Of a stretch of DNA of 64,000 bases, positions 35,135 through 43,152 are shown one piece after another; the first letter of the stretch is position 1, and each line of letters begins with the position of its first letter. The DNA is taken from the NCBI RefSeq assembly GCF_025263685.1, contig NZ_CP092109.1, positions 1,861,001-1,925,000 of the forward strand. Direction: 5' to 3'. Made by a program: the position numbers and the translations under genes. The notes under the pieces are model-generated. The model had not been told where the DNA came from. It worked only from the letters and a program-made list of their open reading frames with translations, and made no database searches. The DNA comes from Geoalkalibacter halelectricus. Its GTDB lineage: Bacteria > Desulfobacterota > Desulfuromonadia > Desulfuromonadales > Geoalkalibacteraceae.

Positions 35135-35796
35135 GACCGCACCTCCGACGCCAAGGGTGAGGGCGGGCTGATGATGCCGTTCTCCATGACAGCCCGGAAA
35201 AACAGGGGCGTCATCTGGTTGTCGAAATCCAGGTCCAGCAGCATGTAGCCGAGTTCCTTGGATTGTCCGGCATAGGGCGAAGAAGGGATTTCCCCTTCGA
35301 GCAGTTCGAAATAGGCGGGGAATTCACGGCAGCCGAGGCAGGGTTGGTGAAAAAACTGGCCGGCCGCGGCCCGGCGGTTGAAGATGGCCAGGTGCTTTCC
35401 CTCATTGTCGTCAGGGCCGGCCTTGTCGGTGAGTTGAAAATGCGCCTCGATCACATATTCGACATCGCGCAACAGCGTCGCGGCGCGCTGCTGGCGATTG
35501 TCGCCGTCATCGACAAGAAAATAGAGGCGCTTGTTCTCGCGCATGGCGGTGGCAGGATTGGGTTTGGGGATTTTCGAGCTGACCTCGTTACGCCGCAGGT
35601 TGTCGAACTTGATGGGCCGCAGCACATGGATGCGATCCACCACCCAGCGGATGGCCGGCTTCCAGTGAATCGCCTCCAAAATGCCCCGCGCCGCCGAAGG
35701 GGTCATCACATCATAGGAGACGCGCTCCACCTTCATTTCCGGCCGCGTGAAACAGGCATAATCCCCCCAGACTCTCAACTTGACGCCATAGGCCAT
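35131..35796 (-). CDS. cas5c: Cas5c, crRNA-processing endoribonuclease of type I-C
   Basis: 221 residues. Type I-C lacks Cas6; Cas5c cuts the repeat hairpin and caps the crRNA 5' handle. The protein begins MAYGVKLRVWGDYACFTRPE and has YDVMTPSAARGILEAIHWKP and DRIHVLRPIKFDNLRRNEV, all family hallmarks. ATG 35796 is chosen for AAAGGAG 5 nt upstream; the frame extends to 35820 without an SD. Overlaps cas8c by 4 nt. Confidence 0.96.
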   Translation of the reverse strand: MAYGVKLRVWGDYACFTRPEMKVERVSYDVMTPSAARGILEAIHWKPAIRWVVDRIHVLRPIKFDNLRRNEVSSKIPKPNPATAMRENKRLYFLVDDGDNRQQRAATLLRDVEYVIEAHFQLTDKAGPDDNEGKHLAIFNRRAAAGQFFHQPCLGCREFPAYFELLEGEIPSSPYAGQSKELGYMLLDLDFDNQMTPLFFRAVMENGIISPPSPLASEVRS

Positions 35797-35832
35797 AGCT
35801 TCTCCTTTCTGCCTTGCCAAGGGTTCAGAAAA

Positions 35833-38031
35833 TCAAATGCACAAATCCTCCGGATTCCAAACCTCACCGCCTTCCGCGCACAGCCCCACCTCGGGGCGAT
35901 AGGCCGCCTCGTTGCACAGAAGGGGAAATTCACCATGAATCAGTTCCAAGGCGCCTGCGGCACCCAGCGCCGCGTATTCCCTGGAGCGCACGCCGACCGT
36001 GTATTGCTGCAATTTGCGCAGGGTGGTGCGCGGGAACTGGGTGTAGCGCAGTTCCTGCACCAGCGCCCGGGCTTGCGGCTCAATGGGGATGATCACGCCG
36101 ATGGTTTCGTCCTCGATGAAGCGAAACAGGCGCGCCGTCTCCCTGAACGGCCAAATGAGATCCTGGTCCAACTTGGGGTTGAGCAAGCTCAGTATCTGCT
36201 TCTTATCCAAATCTTCCGCGTCGTACAGCAGATGGAAGTAGCGACGCATGGCCTCAAGCCCCAAGGGATCGGCGTCCGGCAAAGCGCGCAGGGTTTCGCC
36301 GGCACGCGAAGCGCAACGCCTGACCCAGGGCATGCGCGGCGGGTTCAGCGCCTCGAACACGACCACCCTGCCCTTGTGCGACAGGCGGCCCTCACGGTTG
36401 CAACGCCCGGCCGCCTGGGCGATGGAATCCAACCCAGCCATGGCGCGATAAACAACGGGGAAATCCAAATCGACACCGGCCTCGACCAGAGAGGTCGAAA
36501 TCACCCGGCAGGGCGGTTTCTCCTTGAGCCGGGCACGGATTTCGTCGAGCACTCGCCGCCGATGAACGGGGTACATGTTGGTCGACAGATGGTACAAACC
36601 TTCCGTCTCGCCCAGGGCCTGCCGAGCTTTCTCGAACAGCGCCCGGGCATGCGCCCTGGTGGAGACGATGCACAGCACCTGCAGTTCGCCTACCAGCTGT
36701 GCGGTCAGATCCTCATCGCAGAGCTTGCCGACAAACCGCACCGCGGTGCGTTGCAGGCCTTGGTAGAGGCGCTGGGGATCATCCATGATTTCTTGAACCT
36801 GCGGCAGCGCCATGCGCAAACTGCTTTGATCGTCCAGCGCCGGTTGGGTCGCGGTGCAGAGCACCACGGTGCAGCCATAACGCTCGACCAATTCACGCAG
36901 GGCGGCGAGGCAGGCTTCCAGATACTCGGTGGGAATCGCCTGAGCCTCATCGAGCACGATGACGCTGCCGGCGATGTTGTGCAGCTTGCGGCAACGCGAT
37001 GTCTTGTTGCTGAACAGAGATTCGAAAAACTGCACGTTGGTGGTGACGACGACGGGCGCATCCCAGTTCTCGGCGGCCAATCCGCGCCGCCGGTGGTAGG
37101 CCTCGTCCTCGGCATCTTCGCTCTCTTTGTAGTTGCAATGGTGCTCCAGAACGCTGTCTTCACCGAGGGCCTTCTGGAATTCCCGGGCATTTTGTTCAAT
37201 GATGGAGGTAAAGGGAATGGCGTAGATGACCCGCCGCAGGCCATGGGCCACCGCATGGTCGAGGGCAAAGGCCAGGGACGAAAAAGTTTTTCCGCCCCCG
37301 GTAGGCACGGTGAGAGAGAAGAATCCGCGCGGCAAAGGTGCTTTTTCTCGGCACTGGGCAAGAATGGCCTGGCGCAGGGTGTTGACGGGGGTCGGCGGAG
37401 CCGAGCGGGCTTTTTCCAGAAGAAATTCGTTGAGCCTTTGTTGCAGGCTGCCGAGTAAAACGGCGCCGTCGGGTTGCGTCCGCAGCCGGGCCTTTTCAGG
37501 GGTGCAGAAGGCTTCGGTATCGAGAAAATCAGCATCCACCAGACAGGAAAAAACCATCCGGGTAAAAAAGGCCAGGCTGAACGCCGTTCGATCCTTGGGC
37601 AACTTGAAAGGCGGCGACAACTCCCCGGGAAATTCGATTCCAGGCAGCAAGTCCACATCCGGAGGAATCTTGCCGTTCTTCAGGCGGAAATGCAGCTCTC
37701 CTTCCTGAACCCCGCCATCGGGCAACCCGCCGTGATGGCCGACAATCACATAGGAAATGAGCAGCCCGAGGCGCCCCAGACGATCCCGCGCCAAACGCGC
37801 GCCGAAAGTCGAATGATCCACCCTGGCCGGACTGCCTTCGAGTCGGGCTGTGAACGCCTGCGTCGCCTTGCCGGCGTCGTGCAGCAATCCGGCGCAACGC
37901 CCCCAGCTTCCCGCCCCGAAAACCTCGGCAAACTCCTCGGCGCGTCGGGCTACGTTGTTCAAATGCTCAAGAAGAGGCTGCCATCCGGACTTGTCCGCGC
38001 TTTCACTGGAATGAGCATAAAAATCAAACAT
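35833..38031 (-). CDS. cas3: Cas3 nuclease-helicase (HD plus SF2)
   Basis: 732 residues. Recruited by Cascade to nick and processively degrade target DNA. HD nuclease: EHLNNVARRAEEFAEVF, GLLHDAGKATQAF, DHSTFGARLA. Helicase: TVPTGGGKTFSSLAFALD (Walker A), VIVLDEAQAIPTEYLEAC (DEAQ box), LCTATQPAL (motif III), STSLVEAGVDLDFPVVYRA and AQAAGRCNREG (motif VI). ATG 38031 is chosen for GGGAGGG 8 nt upstream. First gene of the cas operon; 36 nt separate it from cas5c. Confidence 0.97.
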   Translation of the reverse strand: MFDFYAHSSESADKSGWQPLLEHLNNVARRAEEFAEVFGAGSWGRCAGLLHDAGKATQAFTARLEGSPARVDHSTFGARLARDRLGRLGLLISYVIVGHHGGLPDGGVQEGELHFRLKNGKIPPDVDLLPGIEFPGELSPPFKLPKDRTAFSLAFFTRMVFSCLVDADFLDTEAFCTPEKARLRTQPDGAVLLGSLQQRLNEFLLEKARSAPPTPVNTLRQAILAQCREKAPLPRGFFSLTVPTGGGKTFSSLAFALDHAVAHGLRRVIYAIPFTSIIEQNAREFQKALGEDSVLEHHCNYKESEDAEDEAYHRRRGLAAENWDAPVVVTTNVQFFESLFSNKTSRCRKLHNIAGSVIVLDEAQAIPTEYLEACLAALRELVERYGCTVVLCTATQPALDDQSSLRMALPQVQEIMDDPQRLYQGLQRTAVRFVGKLCDEDLTAQLVGELQVLCIVSTRAHARALFEKARQALGETEGLYHLSTNMYPVHRRRVLDEIRARLKEKPPCRVISTSLVEAGVDLDFPVVYRAMAGLDSIAQAAGRCNREGRLSHKGRVVVFEALNPPRMPWVRRCASRAGETLRALPDADPLGLEAMRRYFHLLYDAEDLDKKQILSLLNPKLDQDLIWPFRETARLFRFIEDETIGVIIPIEPQARALVQELRYTQFPRTTLRKLQQYTVGVRSREYAALGAAGALELIHGEFPLLCNEAAYRPEVGLCAEGGEVWNPEDLCI

Positions 38032-38160
38032 ATCGGTTCCCTCCCAACCAGATCCTAGCATATCACATTCTAATTGCCATCGAGACAGAATACGTCAAAT
38101 CACAATATCAGCAGTCACCGACCTCGCAAGAAAAGCCTCGCCCGCGCCTGGGGGGGACGG
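38032..38160 (-). promoter_or_regulatory. cas operon promoter region with CRISPR-repeat-like motif
   Basis: Minus-strand TTGCGA (38124-38129) and TATTGT (38102-38107), 16 nt apart, are the best promoter pair. A second -35-like TTGACG lies in the 14-bp border repeat. Just upstream, 38130-38158 reads GTCCCCCCCAGGCGCGGGCG, resembling the first part of the CRISPR repeat with one indel. Confidence 0.45.
38087..38100. repeat. 14-bp direct repeat, right border of CRISPR island
   Basis: AGAATACGTCAAAT, identical to 25588-25601. On the minus strand it lies at the probable transcription start of the cas operon. Confidence 0.6.
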
Positions 38161-38260
38161 GGGTGGCGCTGCACTCTTGCGCGAAAGGCGCAAATATGCC
38201 ATGAATAACGCCGCGCCCTTCGTCGGGTGCCTACTTTCGGGAAACTGATACCTATACGCC

Positions 38261-39613
38261 ATGAGAATCCTCATCGTCGGCACCGGCCAGGTCGGCTATT
38301 TCCTCTGTGAACGCCTCTCCGAGGAAGGCCACGAGGTCACCCTCATCGACAACGACCCGGAGCACCTCAACCGCGCCCAGGAGCGCCTCAACGTCCTGGG
38401 CATTCTGGGCAACGGGGCCAGCGCCGAAATCCTCGAACAGGGCGGCATCAAGGCCGCCGACATCTTCATCGCCGTCACCGACATGGACGAGGTCAACATC
38501 CTGGCCTGCCTGCTGGCGCGCGAATACGGCGTCGGGCGGCGCATCGCGCGGGTGCGCAGCATCGAGTATTCGGGCCGGGGCGCGGTTTTGTCGAAGGAAA
38601 AGCTCGGCATCGATCTGCTCATCAATCCCAAGGACGCCGTGGCCGAGGAGATGATCAAGATCGCCTCGCGCCAGGGCGCCTTCGACGTCGCCGAATTCGT
38701 CGAGGGGCAGATTCAGTTTATCGGCTACCGCATCGGCGACAAAAGCCCCCTGTGCGATCTGACCCTCAAGGAATTGGGCGAGATCCGCGGCATGTACCGC
38801 TTCGTCGTCACCGCGGTGACGCGCGGGGAAAAAACCATCATCCCACGCGGCGACGACACCATCCGCGCCGGCGACAGCATCTTCATCTTCGCTCACCACA
38901 ACGATTTGCCGGCCATCCAGTATCTGCTGCAACCCGAGCCGGAAAAGGCCTGCCGCCTGCGCCGCGCCTTCATTTTGGGCGGCGGCGGCATCGGATTGCA
39001 AATCGCGCAACGACTGGAACAACTGCACTTCAACGTGCGCCTCATCGAGCGCGATGAAAAGCGTTGTGAATTCCTCGCTTCCAAGCTGCGCAAGTCCATG
39101 ATCATTCACACCGACGGCACCGACATCCGCACCCTGAGCGACGAGGGCATCGAGGGCGCCGATGTGTTCATGGCCGTCACCGGCAACGACGAGGACAACA
39201 TCCTGTGCTCGCTGCTGGCGAAAAAGCACGGGGCCAAGCGCGCCCTGGTGCTGGTAAACAAGCCCGAATACCTCAACCTGGCGCCGTCGTTGGGCATCGA
39301 CGCCTGCGTGTCGCCGCGTCTGGCCGCGGGCGCGGTCATCCTCAAGCACGTGCGGCGCGGCAAGGTGCTGTCCCTGGCCACCGTGGAAGGCAGCAACGCC
39401 GAGGTTCTGGAATTGCAGATCGGCGAGGACAGCCGCATTCTCGACCATCCCCTAAAGAGCCTGCATTTTCCGCGCGGCGCCATCATCGGGGCCATCGTGC
39501 GCGACCGCGAGTACCTGATCCCCACGGGCGAGACGGTTCTGCGGCCCCTGGATCGGGTGGTGGTGTTCGCCCTGCCCGAGGCCTTGCACAAGGTCGAGAG
39601 GTTTTTCGAGTAG
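38261..39613 (+). CDS. trkA: Trk potassium-uptake regulatory subunit TrkA
   Basis: 450 residues, cytoplasmic. Two tandem RCK modules, each with an NAD-binding GxGxxG and a TrkA-C domain: VGTGQVGYFLCERLSEEG then D in TLIDND, and LGGGGIGLQIAQRL with LIERDE; TrkA-C parts around residues 140-225 and 365-450. NAD(H)/ATP binding gates TrkH. ATG 38261 has no strong SD. Its stop is 1 nt before the trkH start, so the pair is coupled. Confidence 0.96.
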   Translation: MRILIVGTGQVGYFLCERLSEEGHEVTLIDNDPEHLNRAQERLNVLGILGNGASAEILEQGGIKAADIFIAVTDMDEVNILACLLAREYGVGRRIARVRSIEYSGRGAVLSKEKLGIDLLINPKDAVAEEMIKIASRQGAFDVAEFVEGQIQFIGYRIGDKSPLCDLTLKELGEIRGMYRFVVTAVTRGEKTIIPRGDDTIRAGDSIFIFAHHNDLPAIQYLLQPEPEKACRLRRAFILGGGGIGLQIAQRLEQLHFNVRLIERDEKRCEFLASKLRKSMIIHTDGTDIRTLSDEGIEGADVFMAVTGNDEDNILCSLLAKKHGAKRALVLVNKPEYLNLAPSLGIDACVSPRLAAGAVILKHVRRGKVLSLATVEGSNAEVLELQIGEDSRILDHPLKSLHFPRGAIIGAIVRDREYLIPTGETVLRPLDRVVVFALPEALHKVERFFE

Positions 39614-39614
39614 C

Positions 39615-41057
39615 ATGAACGTCATTTTGGTTCTGCGCATCCTCGGGATCCTTCTGGCGTTTTTAGCCGCGGTGCTGCTCGCGCCCATCCCCTTTTCGCT
39701 CTATTACGCCGACGGCGCCTGGCCGAGTCTGTTGGCTTCTTCCCTGATCTGCGGGGTGCTCGGCGGGGGGTTGATCCTTAAATGCCGCAGCCAAAAAGAG
39801 CTGGCGGTGCGCGACGGCTTCGCCGTCGTCACCCTGGGCTGGAGCGCCTACGCCCTGTTCGGCTCCTTGCCTTATCTGCTCAGCGGGTCCATTCCCTCGG
39901 TGATGGACGCCGTGTTTGAAACCATGAGCGGCTTTACCACCACCGGCGCCACCATTCTCACCGACATCGAAGCCCTGGCGCCGAGCATCCTCTTCTGGCG
40001 TGCCCTGACCCAGTGGCTGGGGGGCATGGGCTTTATCGTTCTCTCCCTGGCCATCTTGCCCATGCTCGGCGTCGGCGGCATGCAGATGTTCAAGGCGGAG
40101 ATGCCGGGACCAACCGCGGATCGCCTAAAACCGCGCATTCAGGATACGGCCAAGCTGTTGTGGGGCGTGTATGTCCTGCTCACCGGCGCGCAGACCCTGC
40201 TGCTCATGTTCGGCGGCCTGAGCTTTTTCGATGCGCTCTGCCACGCCTTCACCACCCTGGCTTCGGGCGGCTTTTCACCGAAAAACGCTTCGGTGGGCGC
40301 CTATGAGAGCGCCTATGTCGATTGGGTGATTATTCTTTTCATGTTCCTGGCGGCGGTCAATTTCGCCCTGCACTATCAGGTTTTGCGCGGGCGCGGGCGC
40401 GAGCTGTGGCGCAACGAGGAATTTCGGGTTTTTTTCGGGCTGGTTCTGGGCATCATCGCCCTGGTGATGTGGGCCAATCACGACGCGGTGTACACATCCC
40501 TGCTCGACAATCTGCGCTACAGCAGCTTTCAGGTGGTTTCCATCATCACCACCACCGGCTTCGGCACGGCCGATTACGCCCTGTGGCCGGGCATGTCGCA
40601 ATTGCTGTTGTTTTTCGCCATGTTCGTCGGCGGCTGCGCCGGCTCCACCGCCGGCGGCATGAAAATCGCGCGACTGCTTCTGCTGTTCAAGCACGCGCAT
40701 GTGCAGATCTTTCGCTCGATCCACCCGCGCGCGGTGCGGTTGGTGAAGCTCGGCGACGCTCCGGTGGATCGCGAGGTGATGCAGGCCATCCTCGGCTTTT
40801 TCGCCTTGTGGATGGGCATCTTCATGGTCGCAACCGTTCTCATGGCCGCCACAGGCCTCGACATGGTTTCCGCCGCAGGCTCGGTCATCGCAACGCTGGG
40901 CGTCATCGGTCCGGGTTTCGGCAGCGTGGGGCCCGCGGAAAACTACGCGCACATCGTTCCCTTCGGCAAAAGCGTGCTGGTGCTCTGCATGCTGCTCGGA
41001 CGCCTGGAACTGTTCACCGTGTTGGTGTTGTTTTTCCCCTCCTTCTGGCGCAAATAA
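39615..41057 (+). CDS. trkH: Trk potassium channel subunit TrkH
   Basis: 480 residues, about ten membrane helices with four pore loops of the SKT family: [43 protein letters not shown] and [15 protein letters not shown]. Forms the K+ channel gated by TrkA. Starts ATG 39615 immediately after trkA. The stop codon lies inside a hairpin that may end transcription. Confidence 0.95.
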   Translation: MNVILVLRILGILLAFLAAVLLAPIPFSLYYADGAWPSLLASSLICGVLGGGLILKCRSQKELAVRDGFAVVTLGWSAYALFGSLPYLLSGSIPSVMDAVFETMSGFTTTGATILTDIEALAPSILFWRALTQWLGGMGFIVLSLAILPMLGVGGMQMFKAEMPGPTADRLKPRIQDTAKLLWGVYVLLTGAQTLLLMFGGLSFFDALCHAFTTLASGGFSPKNASVGAYESAYVDWVIILFMFLAAVNFALHYQVLRGRGRELWRNEEFRVFFGLVLGIIALVMWANHDAVYTSLLDNLRYSSFQVVSIITTTGFGTADYALWPGMSQLLLFFAMFVGGCAGSTAGGMKIARLLLLFKHAHVQIFRSIHPRAVRLVKLGDAPVDREVMQAILGFFALWMGIFMVATVLMAATGLDMVSAAGSVIATLGVIGPGFGSVGPAENYAHIVPFGKSVLVLCMLLGRLELFTVLVLFFPSFWRK

Positions 41058-41091
41058 CCCGCCGCGCCTGCAACCGGCGCCGAGGCGGGTT
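41056..41091 (+). terminator. Hairpin at the end of trkH
   Basis: AACCCGCC (41056-41063) pairs with GGCGGGTT (41084-41091), with an inner GCGCC/GGCGC stem, followed by ATAATTTCT. Only a weak T-tract, so termination may be partial; the next gene begins 11 nt later. Confidence 0.5.
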
Positions 41092-41102
41092 ATAATTTCT
41101 CC

Positions 41103-41957
41103 ATGCGCAATCCTTTCGTACAACGACTCCGGTTCGGCCCGGCAGCGCTTCTTCTGCTCGTTCTGCTTGCCCCCGCACCGACGGAGGCCGCCCTGGAACA
41201 CACCTTTCTTTTTTTCCCGACGGCGCAGATTCTCTGGACCCCGGATCAACGCGGCCTGCCCTATGAGGATGTGTGGCTCGACACCGAAGACGGCGTGCGG
41301 GTGCATGCCTGGTTCGTGCCGGGGCGCGCGGACGACGATCTGCCCGCGCTTCTGTTTTTTCACGGCAACGCCGGAAACATCAGCCACCGCGTACATAATC
41401 TCGAACTACTGCACCACAGGCTGGGCCTGCCGGTGCTGATTCTGAGCTATCGCGGCTACGGCCAAAGCCAGGGGCGCGCCGGCGAACAGGGGTTGTATAA
41501 GGACGCCCGCGCGGCCCAGGCCTGGCTGGAGCAACGGGGTTACGGCGCCGAGCGCCAGATTTACTTCGGTCGCTCCATCGGAGCCGCCGTGGCTCTGCAA
41601 CTGGCCGTGGAGCGCCCCCCGGCCGGCCTCATACTGGAGAGCCCCTTTACCTCCATCGCGGACATGGGACGCCACCATTACCGCTTTCTCTACGCTCTGC
41701 TCGGCTGGATGGTCGATGCCCGCTTCGATAATCGCAGCAAGATCGATGCGATCCGCTCTCCCCTGATGATCATTCACGGCCAACGCGATAACATTGTGCC
41801 GCCGCGCATGGGCGAGGAACTCCACGACCTGGCGCCGCAGCCGAAAAAGTTGGTGTGGCTGCCACGCGCGGGCCACAACGACACCCTCGACGCCAACCCC
41901 GACATCTACTGGGACGCCTGGCGGGAGTTCCTCGACACCCTGGCCACCAATCGTTAA
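41103..41957 (+). CDS. Exported alpha/beta hydrolase (Bem46-like)
   Basis: 284 residues with a signal peptide or anchor (PAALLLLVLLAPAPTEAA). The alpha/beta-hydrolase fold shows the oxyanion region LLFFHGNAGNISHRVHNLEL, the nucleophile elbow YFGRSIGAAVAL (GxSxG), the acid in IIHGQRDNIVPPRMG and the His in PRAGHNDTLD. Likely a periplasmic esterase or peptidase-like enzyme; substrate unknown. ATG 41103 is 45 nt after trkH. A single-arm palindromic element follows the stop. Confidence 0.85.
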   Translation: MRNPFVQRLRFGPAALLLLVLLAPAPTEAALEHTFLFFPTAQILWTPDQRGLPYEDVWLDTEDGVRVHAWFVPGRADDDLPALLFFHGNAGNISHRVHNLELLHHRLGLPVLILSYRGYGQSQGRAGEQGLYKDARAAQAWLEQRGYGAERQIYFGRSIGAAVALQLAVERPPAGLILESPFTSIADMGRHHYRFLYALLGWMVDARFDNRSKIDAIRSPLMIIHGQRDNIVPPRMGEELHDLAPQPKKLVWLPRAGHNDTLDANPDIYWDAWREFLDTLATNR

Positions 41958-41971
41958 TTCAAAAACAATCC

Positions 41972-42004
41972 TGGTGTGGGCTCGCCCCCCATGCTGAACA
42001 GTTA
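41972..42004 (-). repeat. Palindromic element, single-arm copy 4
   Basis: GGTGTGGGCTCGCCCCCC followed by ATGCTGAACAGTTAC: in reverse this is the left flank of the full element joined directly to one arm and the right flank (CCACACC), with the interior missing. Lies 15 nt after the hydrolase stop. Confidence 0.75.
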
Positions 42005-42339
42005 CAAAAAAACAGCCCGGACGATTCCCATCGCCCAGGCTCACTGCAATCACGGCAAATTGTTCTGGTTAAACCTGGATCCGTGATGTCCGACCGAGCC
42101 AGAGCGCAAGTCATTGACCTGCCCAAGCATTCAAAAAATCACCGATGAACCTATGGGTGCACCTCAGATTTTTTGAAATACTTATTCAGGCCAAGCACTT
42201 ACACTCTTTTCCCGCCCGGACCTCACGGATTCAGGTTAAAGACCAGCCCCTCCAGGTCAGAAATCAAAATCCGGCGCCCCTCCCGCGCACGGCAATCAAC
42301 CAAGGATCACAAATTAGCGCAAATTCCTTTCCATGCCTA
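42005..42339. other. Intergenic region with an 11-bp inverted repeat
   Basis: Between two convergent genes. TTCAAAAAATC at 42130-42140 and GATTTTTTGAA at 42167-42177 are perfectly complementary across a 26-nt loop that itself contains GGTGCACC; it may serve as a bidirectional terminator. Nothing else recognised. Confidence 0.5.
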
Positions 42340-42389
42340 TCAGGAGAAACCTGAAAATGAGCGTGGTTTTTGCTGAAAACGGGGTAAGG
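42340..42389 (-). repeat. 50-bp dispersed direct repeat, copy 1
   Basis: 48 of 50 bases identical to 45753-45802, same orientation. Here it encodes the last 15 codons and stop of the exported-protein gene. Contains the small stem TCAGG/CCTGA. Confidence 0.8.
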
Positions 42390-43086
42390 GGTAGAGATTT
42401 CCGTTCAAATCCACCACCAGACCACGACCAGGAGTGAAGATCCCGGGTTCTTTCTCAAGCCGATAATCGCCCGGAATGAAAAAGCGCTGGGCGTCCCGAT
42501 CCCAATAGACGATAGGTGCATGAACCCTTTGCCGCAACGACAAACACTCGATGATCACCTCTTCCAGGCGGCTTTCGCCACGGGCAAAATCCAAAACCGC
42601 CTGACGGGCCCCGACGCGCAAAACGGGTTGCAGATCCTGGCGATAGACCAGGCTCATCCCGGCAATTTTGCCGCGCGTCACCCGACCGACCCCGCGCAGT
42701 TGCGTCAGGCCTTCGATTCCCTGGGCAAAATCGACGGATTCCGCAGCCTCTTCCATCTCCGTTCCGGCGGTGAAACGTTCCTGAAACTCGAAACGGGCGT
42801 TGACCAGCACCGCTTCGTTGACGGATCTGACCCGCACCGCCCCGAACTGGCGGGGCTTGATCAGGAACTGGTCCGTCTGGATGCGACTGACCAGTTGATC
42901 CTCGATGTAGGTGGAATAGGTCAGGCCGCGCACCTGCATATGGGCAGAGGTCAACGGATCAAGGCTCGCCGGATTGTTCGGCGAGGAAGATTGAACACCT
43001 TGGCCGAGAAAAATTCCGAGGACGGCGAGGCAACAAACCAAGCCGACCAGGGCCAATTTTTGAATTCTCAGCTGAATCTGCCGCAC
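42340..43086 (-). CDS. Exported or membrane-anchored protein of unknown function
   Basis: 248 residues. One N-terminal hydrophobic helix (ALVGLVCCLAVLGIFLGQGV) that could be a signal peptide or anchor, then a beta-rich domain. VRGLTYSTYIEDQLVSRIQTD resembles the start of LptC-like periplasmic domains, but I cannot support an LptC call. GTG 43086 is chosen for AGGAG 7 nt upstream. The C-terminus (PRFQQKPRSFSGFS) lies in a dispersed 50-bp repeat. It follows the lipoprotein gene by 66 nt across a perfect hairpin. Confidence 0.7.
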   Translation of the reverse strand: MRQIQLRIQKLALVGLVCCLAVLGIFLGQGVQSSSPNNPASLDPLTSAHMQVRGLTYSTYIEDQLVSRIQTDQFLIKPRQFGAVRVRSVNEAVLVNARFEFQERFTAGTEMEEAAESVDFAQGIEGLTQLRGVGRVTRGKIAGMSLVYRQDLQPVLRVGARQAVLDFARGESRLEEVIIECLSLRQRVHAPIVYWDRDAQRFFIPGDYRLEKEPGIFTPGRGLVVDLNGNLYPLPRFQQKPRSFSGFS

Positions 43087-43099
43087 GAGACATCTCCTG

Positions 43100-43131
43100 T
43101 TTGCGGGGTCACCTCAGGGTGACCCCGCAAA
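43100..43131 (-). promoter_or_regulatory. Perfect 14-bp hairpin before the exported-protein gene
   Basis: TTTGCGGGGTCACC pairs with GGTGACCCCGCAAA over a 4-nt loop. On the minus strand it is followed by the SD AGGAG within 3-4 nt and not by a T-tract, so it could be an attenuator or a processing site rather than a simple terminator. Confidence 0.55.
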
Positions 43132-43152
43132 ATCCTAGAGCGAGTTCACACC

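Noticed and set aside
32186-37458. Two very long plus-strand frames (32186-34675 and 35263-37458) opposite the cas genes
   Set aside because: They are antisense shadows of cas genes in GC-rich DNA; the minus-strand frames encode clear Cas families.
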